A stretch of DNA of 64,000 nucleotides from Gemmatimonadota bacterium (GCA_007130605.1 SLSF01000024.1:1-64000), one strand, 5' to 3'; shown: positions 50,806 to 59,736, numbered from the stretch's first letter. The notes: generated by a model not told the origin, from the sequence alone. A program made the numbers and translations.

Positions 50806-51516
50806 ATGATCGAACTCCTCACCCTCCTCATGGTCGGGCTCCTCCCGAACCTCGTCTCTCCCGGCGATCCCCCGGGCGCGGTGGCCGGCGACATGCCCCC
50901 CACCGAAGCCGGGTCCACCCTCACGGTGGCGCGGCTCGAGTACGGCGGGGGAGGGGACTGGTACGCGAACCCCTCCTCGCTCCCGAACCTCCTGGCGGCC
51001 CTCCGGGAGCGGACCGGGCTCTCCATGGCCGACTCCGAGGCGGTGGTCACCCCCCTGGACCCCCGACTTCCCGATCACCCCTTCGTCCACATGACCGGGC
51101 ACGGCAATGTGGTCTTCACCCCCGAGGAGCGGGAGGCACTCCGGCGCTACCTCTTCGGCGGAGGCTTCCTCCACGCCGACGACAACTACGGGATGGACGA
51201 GGCCTTCCGCCGCGAGATGGCACTCCTCTTTCCCGACCGGGAAATGGTGGAGCTTCCCCCCGATCATCCGGTCTACCACATCCACTACTCCTTTCCGGAG
51301 GGGCTCCCGAAGATCCACGAGCACGACGGGGGGCCTCCGCAGGGATTCGGGATCTTCCACGAGGGCCGGATGATGGTCTTCTACAGCTACGAGACGGACC
51401 TGGGCAATGGCTGGGAGGACCTCGAGGTCCATGGCACGGCGCCGGAGGTGCACGAGGACGCCCTCCGCATGGGGGTGAACCTCTTCCTCTTCGCCCTGAG
51501 CCAGTCCGGACCATGA
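50806..51516 (+). CDS. DUF4159-family exported protein
   Basis: The product has 236 residues. A short hydrophobic N-terminus (MIELLTLLMVGLLPNLVS) suggests export or membrane anchoring. The rest matches DUF4159 by layout: LTVARLEYGGGGDWY, FVHMTGHGNVVFTPEER, then RRYLFGGGFLHADDNYGMD and PVYHIHYSF. The fold resembles class I glutamine amidotransferases, but the position of the nucleophile elbow has His-Ala-Asp-Asp and no Cys, so a catalytic role is doubtful. It is coupled to the DUF4175 gene by ATGA. In FCB-group and planctomycete genomes, as I remember, such genes lie near MoxR, DUF58 and BatA genes, which are absent here. Confidence 0.88.
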   Translation: MIELLTLLMVGLLPNLVSPGDPPGAVAGDMPPTEAGSTLTVARLEYGGGGDWYANPSSLPNLLAALRERTGLSMADSEAVVTPLDPRLPDHPFVHMTGHGNVVFTPEEREALRRYLFGGGFLHADDNYGMDEAFRREMALLFPDREMVELPPDHPVYHIHYSFPEGLPKIHEHDGGPPQGFGIFHEGRMMVFYSYETDLGNGWEDLEVHGTAPEVHEDALRMGVNLFLFALSQSGP

Positions 51517-54500
51517 CCCCGGTGACGCGCACTTCGCTCGAGGCGACGGTGGAGGGATGCCGGAAGGCGCTCCGTCGGAGGGTTCGGGGAGGGGCCCTCC
51601 TGGCCGGAGCCGCCGGGCTGGGACTGATCCTCCCCCTGGGGTGGCTCCTGGCCGGTGCCCGGGGATGGGAACGAGGCTCTCCTCTCCCACTCCTTCTCTG
51701 GCTGGGGGGAGGCCTTCTCGCCCTGGTGATCGTCCGGCGCCTCCTCCGGAGTGGCGGGCGCCGGCTCGACGAGGGACCCCTGGCGTCGGAGATGGAACGG
51801 AACGCCTCGCTCCCCGACGGCTCGATCCGGGCCCGCCTGGAGCTGGCACGGGGCACCGATGCCCGGGGCTCGTCCACCCTCGCCCGCGCCGGAGAGGAGG
51901 CCCTGCTGGAACGGCTCCCCCACGGGGTGGAGGCCATGACGGGCGAGACTCACCTTCAGGTCACCCGGACCCTCCGGATGGGAGCCATGGGAGCCCTCGC
52001 CGTCGCCCTGGTGGCCCTCCTCCTCTGGACCCTGTCGCCGGACCGGAGTCGAACCGCATGGAGCGGCCTGGTGGCGCCGGTGGCGGTCCTCCTTCCTCCG
52101 CCCCTTCCCGAGCTGGTGGTGGAGCCCGGGAGCCTCGAGGTGCCCCGGGGCGAGGTGGTGGAGGTGACCATCGTCGCCGAGGGACGCCGCGAGGTGACCC
52201 TGGAGTGGGAGAGTCCCGGTGCCCGGCCCGGCGAGGAGACCCTCGTCCTCTCGGAGGGCCTGGCTTCCGCGAGCCTCCCCCCCATCGAGGCCGAGGTGGT
52301 CTACCGGGTCCGGGCGCCTGACGGGGCGACCACCCCCGATTTTACCATCCGGCCCGCCGACCCCCTCCTCTTCGGAGACTTTCTCCTGGAGGTCGACTTC
52401 CCGGACTACACCGACCTTCCTCCGCAGCGGTATCCCCATCCGCCCGGCGAGCTCGACCTCCCGGTGGGCTCCCTCCTCCGGGTCTCGGGTCGGATGGAGG
52501 GACGTGCGCTCCGGGGCGGGGAGGGGGAGACCGGAGCGGTCCGGCTCCGCGACTCCGAGGGCCGGGTGGCGCTGGAAATGGCCATCGAGGCGGACCACTT
52601 CGAGGGGGAGTGGCGACCCACCGCCTCGGGCGAACTCCATTGGGAGGTGGCCGGCGACACCCCCGCGGGGGCCCGCCTCCCCCAGCCGCTCCAGATCCAC
52701 CTCGTGGAGGACCAGCCCCCCATGGTTGCCCTGGAGACCGAGGGGGGGACCCGAACCCTCCCCGGAGACCTCCGTCTCCCCCTGGAAATCGTGGCCACGG
52801 ACGACTGGGGGCTGGACTGGGTCGAACTCGAGGTGGTCCTGGAGTCGCCGGAGGGGGTGCGGGACGAGCCCATCCGTGATCGCACTCCCACCGAGAATCG
52901 CCGGGAGGTGGCCCTCCGTCCCGTCGTCGATCTCTCGGGCTGGTCCCTGGAGGCCGGATCGGTCCTCGAACTCCGGGCGAGGGCCGCCGACCGGGGGCGG
53001 GGCCCCGGGGTCACCGAGAGCCCGCCCATCCGCCTCCATCTTCCCGATGCCGGCTCACTTCGGGAAGGCGCCCGGGAGGGGATCCAGCGGGCCGAGGAGG
53101 AGCTGGCCGAGATCGCAGACCGGGCACGCTCCGCCGCCGAGTCGGTCCGCGAGCGCCACGGCCAGGTCGAGGCGGGACGCGCCGGAGGGCGCTCGGGCGG
53201 ACAGGGAGGCCAGGACTTCGACGCCCGTGACGGACTCCGTTCGGCCCTGGAGGACGTGGGCGAGGTGGGTCGCGAGGTGGAACGGCTCCGCGACGACCTG
53301 GCCCGAGCCCGCGAAAACCTCCCTTCGGAGGGAGAGCTCGCACAGCGGATCGAGGCCCTCGAGGCCCTCCTGGCAGAGCTGGAGGATGAGGAGATGGAGG
53401 GGGCGCTCCAGGCGTTGCTCCGGAGCCTGACGGAGGGTGGGGAGCCGTCGAGCGAGGGTGTGGACTCCGAGGCCATCGAGGCGTGGGCCGAAGCGATGGA
53501 GGATCGGATGGCCGATGCCATGGAGCGCTTCCGCCAGGCGGCGCTGGAGAGCGCCTTCGAGGGCGCAGGGGAGGAGGCCGGCGAGATCGCCGCCGAGCAG
53601 GCCGAACTCCAGGAGGCACTGCGGGAGGACGATCCAGGAGCCGCAGGTCGCCAGGAGGCCCTCGAGGCGCGCGCCGAGGCCCTGCAGGAGCGGCTCGATG
53701 CCCTCGAGCGCGAGCTCCGCCAGTCGGGAGACCCCGAGGCGGCCGATGCGCTCCGCGACGCTGGCGAGGCGCTGGAGACGGCCGGCGATCGGATGGGGGA
53801 GGCGGCCCAGGCGGCGCGCGGCCAACGGTCCGACGACGCCGGGGAGCGGGCGGAGCGGGCCCGCGAGGAGGCCGAGCGGGCCCGGGACACCCTCGACGAG
53901 GCGCAACGGGAGTGGAGGGAAACCCGCGAGGACCGGGTCCGTGAAGGGCTGCTGCGAGGCGCCCATGAGGCCCTCGCCCTCTCGCGCATCCAGGGAGAGA
54001 TCCAGGAGGACCTCCGGGCCGCGAGCTCCTCCGACCGAGACCGTCTCCTGGCCCGCGAAGTGGTCCTGGCGGAGGGGATCCGGAACCTGGGGAGCCAGCT
54101 CCTTCCCGCCCTCCGTGAGGCCGGTGTCGGCACCCGTCCCTTCACCCGGGTCCTGGACGAGGCGAGCCTCGCCGTGCAGCGGAGCGCCGACGGACTCCGT
54201 ACCGGCGCGAGCCCCCGCGCCGGCCCCTTTGCAGCGGCAGGGCGGGCCCGGGGAGCCCTCAACGAGACCGCGCTCCTCCTCCTGGCCACCCTGGACCGCC
54301 TCGAGTCCGAGGGGGAGGGCGAAGGCGAGAGCGAAGCGGGGGATCTTCCCGACGAACTCCAGAACCTGGCCGGAGACCAGGAGGCGATGCTCGACGACGC
54401 CCGCGACCTGGCGGGCAATCCCGGCGACGACGGCGCCTCGGCCCGGATGGAGGAGCTCACCCGTGGACAGGACGCGGTGGCGGGGGCCCTGGGGGAACTG

Positions 54501-54872
54501 GCCGAACGCTTCGGCGGAGAGGAGGATGGGGACCCGCTGGGTGAGATGGCCGAGCTGGCCCGCGAGATCGCCGAAGCCCTCGGCGAGGGACGCCTCGATG
54601 GCGAAGTCATGGCACGCCAGGAGGAACTGCTGGATCGGCTTCTCGACGCCGGACGGTCCTTCGAGCGCGGGGTCAGCGAGGAGCGGGAGGGGACTCCCGC
54701 CGGTGAATTCGAGCGTCCCCCTGTGCGGGCCCTTCCCCAGGGACTCCTGGAGGGAAGCGGGATTCCACTCCCCTCCGCCGAGGTCCTCCGGGGCCTCCCG
54801 GCGGCGGAGCGTCGCCTGGTCCTCGACTACTTCGAGCGGCTGAATCGCCGCGATCCGGAGGGGAGGGAGTGA
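51513..54872 (+). CDS. DUF4175-family large membrane protein with long helical domain
   Basis: The product has 1119 residues. Three hydrophobic helices (about 27-48, 57-74 and 155-174) anchor the protein. Residues 180-510 are beta-rich and probably Ig-like, with paired segments such as LVVEPGSLEVPRGEVVEV and VALETEGG. Residues 512-1060 are almost wholly helical and very rich in Glu, Ala and Arg, predicted as long coiled coils. The conserved tail has QGLLEGSGIPLPSAEVLRGL. Membership in DUF4175 is inferred from this architecture and from the DUF4159 neighbour. The function is unknown. ATG 51513 overlaps the upstream stop. Confidence 0.85.
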   Translation: MTPVTRTSLEATVEGCRKALRRRVRGGALLAGAAGLGLILPLGWLLAGARGWERGSPLPLLLWLGGGLLALVIVRRLLRSGGRRLDEGPLASEMERNASLPDGSIRARLELARGTDARGSSTLARAGEEALLERLPHGVEAMTGETHLQVTRTLRMGAMGALAVALVALLLWTLSPDRSRTAWSGLVAPVAVLLPPPLPELVVEPGSLEVPRGEVVEVTIVAEGRREVTLEWESPGARPGEETLVLSEGLASASLPPIEAEVVYRVRAPDGATTPDFTIRPADPLLFGDFLLEVDFPDYTDLPPQRYPHPPGELDLPVGSLLRVSGRMEGRALRGGEGETGAVRLRDSEGRVALEMAIEADHFEGEWRPTASGELHWEVAGDTPAGARLPQPLQIHLVEDQPPMVALETEGGTRTLPGDLRLPLEIVATDDWGLDWVELEVVLESPEGVRDEPIRDRTPTENRREVALRPVVDLSGWSLEAGSVLELRARAADRGRGPGVTESPPIRLHLPDAGSLREGAREGIQRAEEELAEIADRARSAAESVRERHGQVEAGRAGGRSGGQGGQDFDARDGLRSALEDVGEVGREVERLRDDLARARENLPSEGELAQRIEALEALLAELEDEEMEGALQALLRSLTEGGEPSSEGVDSEAIEAWAEAMEDRMADAMERFRQAALESAFEGAGEEAGEIAAEQAELQEALREDDPGAAGRQEALEARAEALQERLDALERELRQSGDPEAADALRDAGEALETAGDRMGEAAQAARGQRSDDAGERAERAREEAERARDTLDEAQREWRETREDRVREGLLRGAHEALALSRIQGEIQEDLRAASSSDRDRLLAREVVLAEGIRNLGSQLLPALREAGVGTRPFTRVLDEASLAVQRSADGLRTGASPRAGPFAAAGRARGALNETALLLLATLDRLESEGEGEGESEAGDLPDELQNLAGDQEAMLDDARDLAGNPGDDGASARMEELTRGQDAVAGALGELAERFGGEEDGDPLGEMAELAREIAEALGEGRLDGEVMARQEELLDRLLDAGRSFERGVSEEREGTPAGEFERPPVRALPQGLLEGSGIPLPSAEVLRGLPAAERRLVLDYFERLNRRDPEGRE

Positions 54873-55549
54873 TGCCGTGCCGCCTCCCGGCCTTCGTGCT
54901 CGTCCTCGTCCTTCTGGCCCTGGCCGGCAGGGCGGAGCCCGCCCTGGCCCAGGTGCCCGACGGAGAGCACCTGACTCCCGCCGAGGTGGTGGCCCTCCTG
55001 GTGGCAGAATCCACCCGCGAGGAGGGGCGGCGCGAACTCGCCCGCCTCTCCGCCTCGCTCCCCTCGGACCGGGCCACCCTCTGGATCCGCCTCCTCGCAA
55101 CCGGGGAGCAGGTCCCGGGAGCAACCCTTGGCGCCCTTGCCCCCGTGGTCCTGGCCACCCATCAGGGAGAGCACGAGGCGGCCCTCGACGGAGTAACCCA
55201 GGTCATGGCCGGCTTCGAGACGGACGAAACCGAAGGGGTTCCGCCCCCGGTGCTGGCCCTGGCCGCCGAGATCGCCGACCGGCTCGATCCGGCCACCGGT
55301 GCCGCGCTTCGGGAACGGATCCTGGCCCACGCTCCCGAGGGGATGGAGGCCGGAGAAGCGGCGCTCCGACTCGCCCGCTATCTTCTGGAGGCGACGGAGA
55401 GCGCCCCCCGGGGACTCCGGATCCTCGAGGACCTCATCGTCGCGGCGCCCGACCACCCCATCGCCCCCGAGGCCCGGCGGCTTCGCCAGGAGGCACTGGC
55501 CCGAGGGATCGAACCCGAACCCGCAGACCCATCCGGCGACCTCCCATGA
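54872..55549 (+). CDS. Exported helical-repeat protein, unknown function
   Basis: The product has 225 residues. A signal peptide (hydrophobic 8-20) ends near ALAQ. The mature protein is all-helical, with repeated pairs such as LTPAEVVALLVAEST, RELARLSASL, VPPPVLALAAEIADRL, AALRERILAHAP and EAALRLARYLLEAT, consistent with a TPR-like or alpha-solenoid fold that binds partners. ATG 54872 shares one base with the DUF4175 stop; GTG 54869 just before it is an alternative. Its stop overlaps the AsnB-like start as ATGA. Position between DUF4175 and the AsnB-like gene suggests a shared complex. Confidence 0.8.
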   Translation: MPCRLPAFVLVLVLLALAGRAEPALAQVPDGEHLTPAEVVALLVAESTREEGRRELARLSASLPSDRATLWIRLLATGEQVPGATLGALAPVVLATHQGEHEAALDGVTQVMAGFETDETEGVPPPVLALAAEIADRLDPATGAALRERILAHAPEGMEAGEAALRLARYLLEATESAPRGLRILEDLIVAAPDHPIAPEARRLRQEALARGIEPEPADPSGDLP

Positions 55550-56817
55550 GCTCCGCTCCTCTCCGTTTCCCGGCCCTTCTCCTGGCCTTTCTCGCGGCCC
55601 TCCTCCTACCCACCGACGGGAGCGCCCAGTACCTCCTGGTGCCGATGGATGACGACCAGGCGAACCATCTCAGGGCATACGGCCTCACCTACTCGGTGAT
55701 CGACGACGGCCTCGAGGCGGAGTGGCTCCTGAATTACCGAGGGGGGAGCTTTCTCCTTCCCGACACGGAAGGTGTGCGCCGCGAGGCCGCCCTCCGGGGG
55801 ATCACCGTGGAGCGGGTGGACGAGAGCCGACTGAACGCCATCCATGCCACCATCGATGGGGCCAACATGGCCTCGGTCCCCCTGGAGACGGCGCCCCGGA
55901 TCGCCGTCTACACCCCACCCAACACCCCTCCCTGGGACGACGCGGTGACCCTGGCCCTCGAGTACGCGGGCGTGCCGTACGAGACCATCTGGGACGCCGA
56001 GGTCCTCCAGGGCGAACTCGCCGACTACGACTGGCTCCACCTCCACCACGAGGACTTCACCGGCCAGTACTCCAAGTTCTTCCTCACCTACGCCGGCACC
56101 GGGTGGCTTCAGGAGGAGATCCAGCGGAACGAGGAGATGGCGGCCCGTTTCGGTTTTCCCGATGTGCCGGAGCTGAAGCGGGCGGTGGCCGAGGAGATCC
56201 GTGAATACGTGCTCTCGGGAGGCTTCCTCTTCGCCATGTGTTCGGCCACCGAGACCCTCGACCTGGCGCTGGCGAGCCACTCCGCCGAGATCACCGCCGC
56301 CTACGCCAATGGCCGCGACCCGCACCCCGACGCCTCGGAGCAGATGGACTGGGACCGGGCCCTCGCCTTCCGGGGAGCCCGGGTGGAGACCCGGGCGGCG
56401 GTGAATGCTTTCTCCGACATCGACACCCACCAGGTGAACACCCCCGCCCGCCAGCCGCTGGGCGCCTTCACCCTCTTCGACTTCTCGGCCCGGATCGACC
56501 CGATCCCCTCCATGCTCGTCCAGAATCACGAGTCGACGATCTCCGACTTCTACGGCCTGACCACCGCATTCGCCGAGGACCGGCTCCAGTCTTCGGCCAT
56601 CGTCCTGGCCCGCGACGGGGAGCGGGTGAAGTATGTGACGGGGATGGCGGGCGAGGGCTCCTGGACCTTCTATGGCGGGCACGATCCCGAGGATCCCGAG
56701 CACCAGATCGGCGACGCCCCCACCAACCTGGATCTCCACCCCAACTCTCCGGGATACCGCCTGATCCTCAACAACATCCTCTTCCCGGCGGCGCGTCCGG
56801 CGCCCCGGCCCACCTGA
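55546..56817 (+). CDS. Exported amidotransferase-fold protein of the 'asparagine synthetase B'-labelled FCB family
   Basis: The product has 423 residues. A signal peptide is followed by QYLLVPMDDDQANHLRAYG, and the end has NLDLHPNSPGYRLILNNILF; both blocks match from memory an exported family common in Bacteroidota and often labelled asparagine synthetase B. It is not a real asparagine synthetase: there is no N-terminal Cys2 and no ATP-pyrophosphatase loop. IAVYTPPNTPPWDDAVTL, WLHLHHEDFTG and GGFLFAMCSATETLDLAL (Cys232) point to a class I amidotransferase or ThuA-like fold with a possible nucleophile Cys. It is the fourth member of the coupled exported cluster. The reaction is unknown. Confidence 0.87.
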   Translation: MSSAPLRFPALLLAFLAALLLPTDGSAQYLLVPMDDDQANHLRAYGLTYSVIDDGLEAEWLLNYRGGSFLLPDTEGVRREAALRGITVERVDESRLNAIHATIDGANMASVPLETAPRIAVYTPPNTPPWDDAVTLALEYAGVPYETIWDAEVLQGELADYDWLHLHHEDFTGQYSKFFLTYAGTGWLQEEIQRNEEMAARFGFPDVPELKRAVAEEIREYVLSGGFLFAMCSATETLDLALASHSAEITAAYANGRDPHPDASEQMDWDRALAFRGARVETRAAVNAFSDIDTHQVNTPARQPLGAFTLFDFSARIDPIPSMLVQNHESTISDFYGLTTAFAEDRLQSSAIVLARDGERVKYVTGMAGEGSWTFYGGHDPEDPEHQIGDAPTNLDLHPNSPGYRLILNNILFPAARPAPRPT

Positions 56818-56830
56818 CGGAACCGGTCCC

Positions 56831-59455
56831 CTGAGCGAGCCCCATCCTCCCACCCGAGCACCGCTGGCCCTCTCGCGCGAGGCGAGTGCGCAGGTCCGGG
56901 CCGAGATCGAGAAGGCCGGGGGCCGCGAGGTCTGCTTCCTCCTGAGGGTGACCCCGGAACGTGCCCTGGTGGAGCCCCGCGCGGTGGCCCGGGGGAACCG
57001 GGTGGCGGTCCTGGCCGCCGCCCGCGACGCGAACCCCGGTGAAGTCGTCCTCCACAACCACCCCTCGGGGGTCCTCGAACCCTCCGACGCCGATCTGGCC
57101 TTCGCCGCCAGGGTCTACGAGGAGGGGCTCGGCACCGCCATCACCGACAACCGGGGGGAGGCGCTCTACGTGGTGGTGGAACCGCCGGAGCCCCGCACGG
57201 TGGAGCCCCTCACAGCCGACGAGATCGATGCCGTCCTGGGCCCCGACGGCCCCCTGTCGACCCTCCATCCGGGCTTCGAGGACCGGCCCGACCAGCGGCG
57301 CATGTCGCGGGCGGTGGCAGAGCGCTACAACGAGGGTGGGGTCCTGGTGGCCGAGGCGGGGACCGGTACCGGCAAGTCGCTGGCCTATCTCCTCCCGGCG
57401 GCCCTCTGGGCCCTCCGAAACGGGGAGCGGACCGTCGTCTCCACAAACACCATCAACCTGCAGGAGCAGCTCGCCCGCAAGGACCTCCCCCTGGTCCGGA
57501 AGCTCACCGACGACGCCCTGAGCTGGACCCTGGTGAAGGGTCGGGGCAATTACATTTCCATCCGGCGCCTTCTCCTGGCCGCCGAGTCGGCCCCCACCCT
57601 CTTCGAAGACGACCGCTCCGACGAGTTCTCGTCGCTCCGGGAGTGGGTGGATTCCACCGACGACGGATCGCTCTCGGATCTGGCCGCGCCGCCCTCCGGC
57701 GAGGTGTGGGAGGAGGTGCGCTCCGATGGCGACATCTGTCTCAAGGCCCGCTGCCCCTTTTTCCAGAAGTGCTTCTACCAGCGCGCCCGCCGCCAGGCCA
57801 ATTCCGCCGATGTCCTGGTGGCGAACCACGCCCTCCTCTTCGCCGACCTCTCGCTGCGCCGCTCCACCGACAACTGGTCGGGGCCCGCGGTGCTCCCTCC
57901 CTATCGCCACGTTGTCCTGGACGAGGCCCACAATGTGGAGGACGCCGCCACCTCCCACCTGGGGGCCGAGACCTCCCGGCTCACCCTCTTCCGACTCCTT
58001 TCCCGGCTCGACCGAAATGGAAAGGGGCTCCTGGCCTCCATCGAGGCCGAACTCCGGCAGGAGGGGGATCCGGGTGCCGAAAGCATCATCCGGCGGATCC
58101 GCGACCACCTCCGGCCCGGTATCGAACGGGCCCGCCAGGCCCTCACCGGCTTCTTCGACGCGCTGGAGCCCCGGGTCCCCGGACCCGGCGACGAGCCCCT
58201 CCGCCTGGGGCGAAGCGATCCCCGCGACCCCACCACCGACGAAGCGATGGCGGAGCGCCTGGATCGCCTCACCGCCGCCTTCGGTCGCCTGGGACGCGAA
58301 GTGGAGGAACTCCGCATCCGGATCGAGATGGAAGAGGCGCGGCGGGAACGGATGGAGGGCCGCCTCCTGGACCTCCGTGCGGTGGAGCGGCGGCTGGAGT
58401 CGGCCCGGGTGGCCCTCGCCCTCGTCCTCGACCCCGGCGACGAGGGCGACCGCTTCGTGCGCTGGATCGAGGGACGGGGACGGGAGGGGGAGCCCCTTCG
58501 GAACGTGGTCATGGCCGCCGCCCCGGTGGAGCCCGGTCCCCTCCTGCGGGCCGCCCTCTTCGACCAGGTGGAGAGCGCCGTGGTGACCTCGGCGACCCTC
58601 ACGGTGGGGGACGGCTCCTTCCGCTTCATGCGGGAGCGCCTGGGTCTTTCGGAGCCGGAGTCCCGCACCCCCGTGGCCACGACGGTGGATGCCTTCAGCG
58701 ACATCGACGCCCTCGCCGCCCACGCCACCGAGCCTCCACCCGAGCCCCTCGATATCGAAGAGGCCCTCCTGGACTCTCCCTTCGACTACCGGAGCCAGGC
58801 CCTCCTGGGCATCCCCACCGACCTTCCCCAACAGCGGGAGTGGGCGGCCTTCCAGGAGGCCACCACCCGGGTGGTCTCGGAAGTGGCCGGGATCACCGGA
58901 GGCGGCGTCTTCGTCCTCTTCACCTCGTACCGGGCGCTGAACACCACCGCGGCCCACCTCCGGAGGGCCGGCTTCCACCGGGAATTCCCCCTCCTGGTCC
59001 ATGGCGACGCGCCCCGGAGCCGGCTGCTTCACGACTTCACCCTCTCGGGCCGGGGGGTCCTCCTGGGGACCTCCTCCTTCTGGGAGGGGGTCGATGTGCC
59101 GGGCGACCCCCTCCGGGCCCTCATCCTCCAGAAGATCCCCTTCCGGGTCCCCACCGAACCCATCACCCAGGCCCGCTCCGAGGCGATCGAGCGGAGGGGG
59201 GGCAACGGTTTCACCGGGTACCAGGTGCCGCTGGCCGCCCTCCGGCTGAAGCAGGGCTTCGGTCGGCTCATCCGGTCCCGGACCGATCGGGGGAGCGTGC
59301 TCCTCCTCGATCGGCGGATCCTCACTGCCCGCTATGGCCGCTCTCTCCTGGCCGGCCTCCCCCCGGCGCCCCTGGTGAAGGGGCCGTGGGAGGAGGTGCG
59401 GGAGCGCATCGCCGACTTCCATGCCTTGCCCCGTCCCACCGCACCCATAGATTAG
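56831..59455 (+). CDS. JAB/MPN metalloprotease domain fused to DinG-type helicase
   Basis: The product has about 874 residues. The N-terminal domain (to about 105) has the JAB/MPN motif HNHPSG (His75, His77) and PSDAD (Ser85, Asp88), as in RadC. The rest is a superfamily 2 XPD/DinG helicase: Walker A AGTGTGKS (Lys182), DEAH (Asp364), SATLTVGDGSF and QGFGRLIRSRTD. Iron-sulfur ligands Cys303, Cys308 and Cys314 are present, but the expected first Cys is Ser243 in GRGNYIS. No ATG, GTG or TTG precedes GTG 56948 in frame after the stop at 56762, yet conserved-looking domain sequence (IEKAGGREVCFLLRV) lies upstream, so CTG 56831 is proposed. GTG 56948 would cut into the JAB domain. Confidence 0.85.
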   Translation: MSEPHPPTRAPLALSREASAQVRAEIEKAGGREVCFLLRVTPERALVEPRAVARGNRVAVLAAARDANPGEVVLHNHPSGVLEPSDADLAFAARVYEEGLGTAITDNRGEALYVVVEPPEPRTVEPLTADEIDAVLGPDGPLSTLHPGFEDRPDQRRMSRAVAERYNEGGVLVAEAGTGTGKSLAYLLPAALWALRNGERTVVSTNTINLQEQLARKDLPLVRKLTDDALSWTLVKGRGNYISIRRLLLAAESAPTLFEDDRSDEFSSLREWVDSTDDGSLSDLAAPPSGEVWEEVRSDGDICLKARCPFFQKCFYQRARRQANSADVLVANHALLFADLSLRRSTDNWSGPAVLPPYRHVVLDEAHNVEDAATSHLGAETSRLTLFRLLSRLDRNGKGLLASIEAELRQEGDPGAESIIRRIRDHLRPGIERARQALTGFFDALEPRVPGPGDEPLRLGRSDPRDPTTDEAMAERLDRLTAAFGRLGREVEELRIRIEMEEARRERMEGRLLDLRAVERRLESARVALALVLDPGDEGDRFVRWIEGRGREGEPLRNVVMAAAPVEPGPLLRAALFDQVESAVVTSATLTVGDGSFRFMRERLGLSEPESRTPVATTVDAFSDIDALAAHATEPPPEPLDIEEALLDSPFDYRSQALLGIPTDLPQQREWAAFQEATTRVVSEVAGITGGGVFVLFTSYRALNTTAAHLRRAGFHREFPLLVHGDAPRSRLLHDFTLSGRGVLLGTSSFWEGVDVPGDPLRALILQKIPFRVPTEPITQARSEAIERRGGNGFTGYQVPLAALRLKQGFGRLIRSRTDRGSVLLLDRRILTARYGRSLLAGLPPAPLVKGPWEEVRERIADFHALPRPTAPID

Positions 59456-59523
59456 AGGCGACCGAGGAGGAGGCGCTCCATGGGTGGGCGGCTCCCGGAT
59501 CCCTTTCCCAAACCCCCGAATCC

Positions 59524-59736
59524 ATGCCCCGCATCTTCGGCTTCGTCGTCGGCGCCATCTGGATCCTCTTTGCCATCATGGCCTTCCGTGCCTCTTCGGC
59601 CGGTGCCGCCGCCGACCAGCCCGACGCCGCCTTCTGGTGGCTCGTGATCATGGCGTTCTACACCCTCGCGGCCGGCGTTGCACTCGTGGGAACCGCCCGT
59701 CACAAGTACCAGGGACCGAAGAAGCACTACCCCTGA
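59524..59736 (+). CDS. Small two-helix membrane protein, unknown function
   Basis: The product has 70 residues. Two membrane helices (about 4-21 and 37-58) are separated by a short Ala/Asp loop, and a basic tail ends KYQGPKKHYP. No family was recognised. The start ATG 59524 lacks a clear Shine-Dalgarno. It lies 68 bases after the DinG-fusion gene and 31 bases before the aminotransferase gene on the same strand. The call rests on topology and context. Confidence 0.62.
   Translation: MPRIFGFVVGAIWILFAIMAFRASSAGAAADQPDAAFWWLVIMAFYTLAAGVALVGTARHKYQGPKKHYP

Noticed and set aside
55546-56817. Asparagine synthetase
   Set aside because: It lacks the N-terminal Cys nucleophile and the ATP-pyrophosphatase loop and has a signal peptide. 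The common database name appears to be a mislabel.
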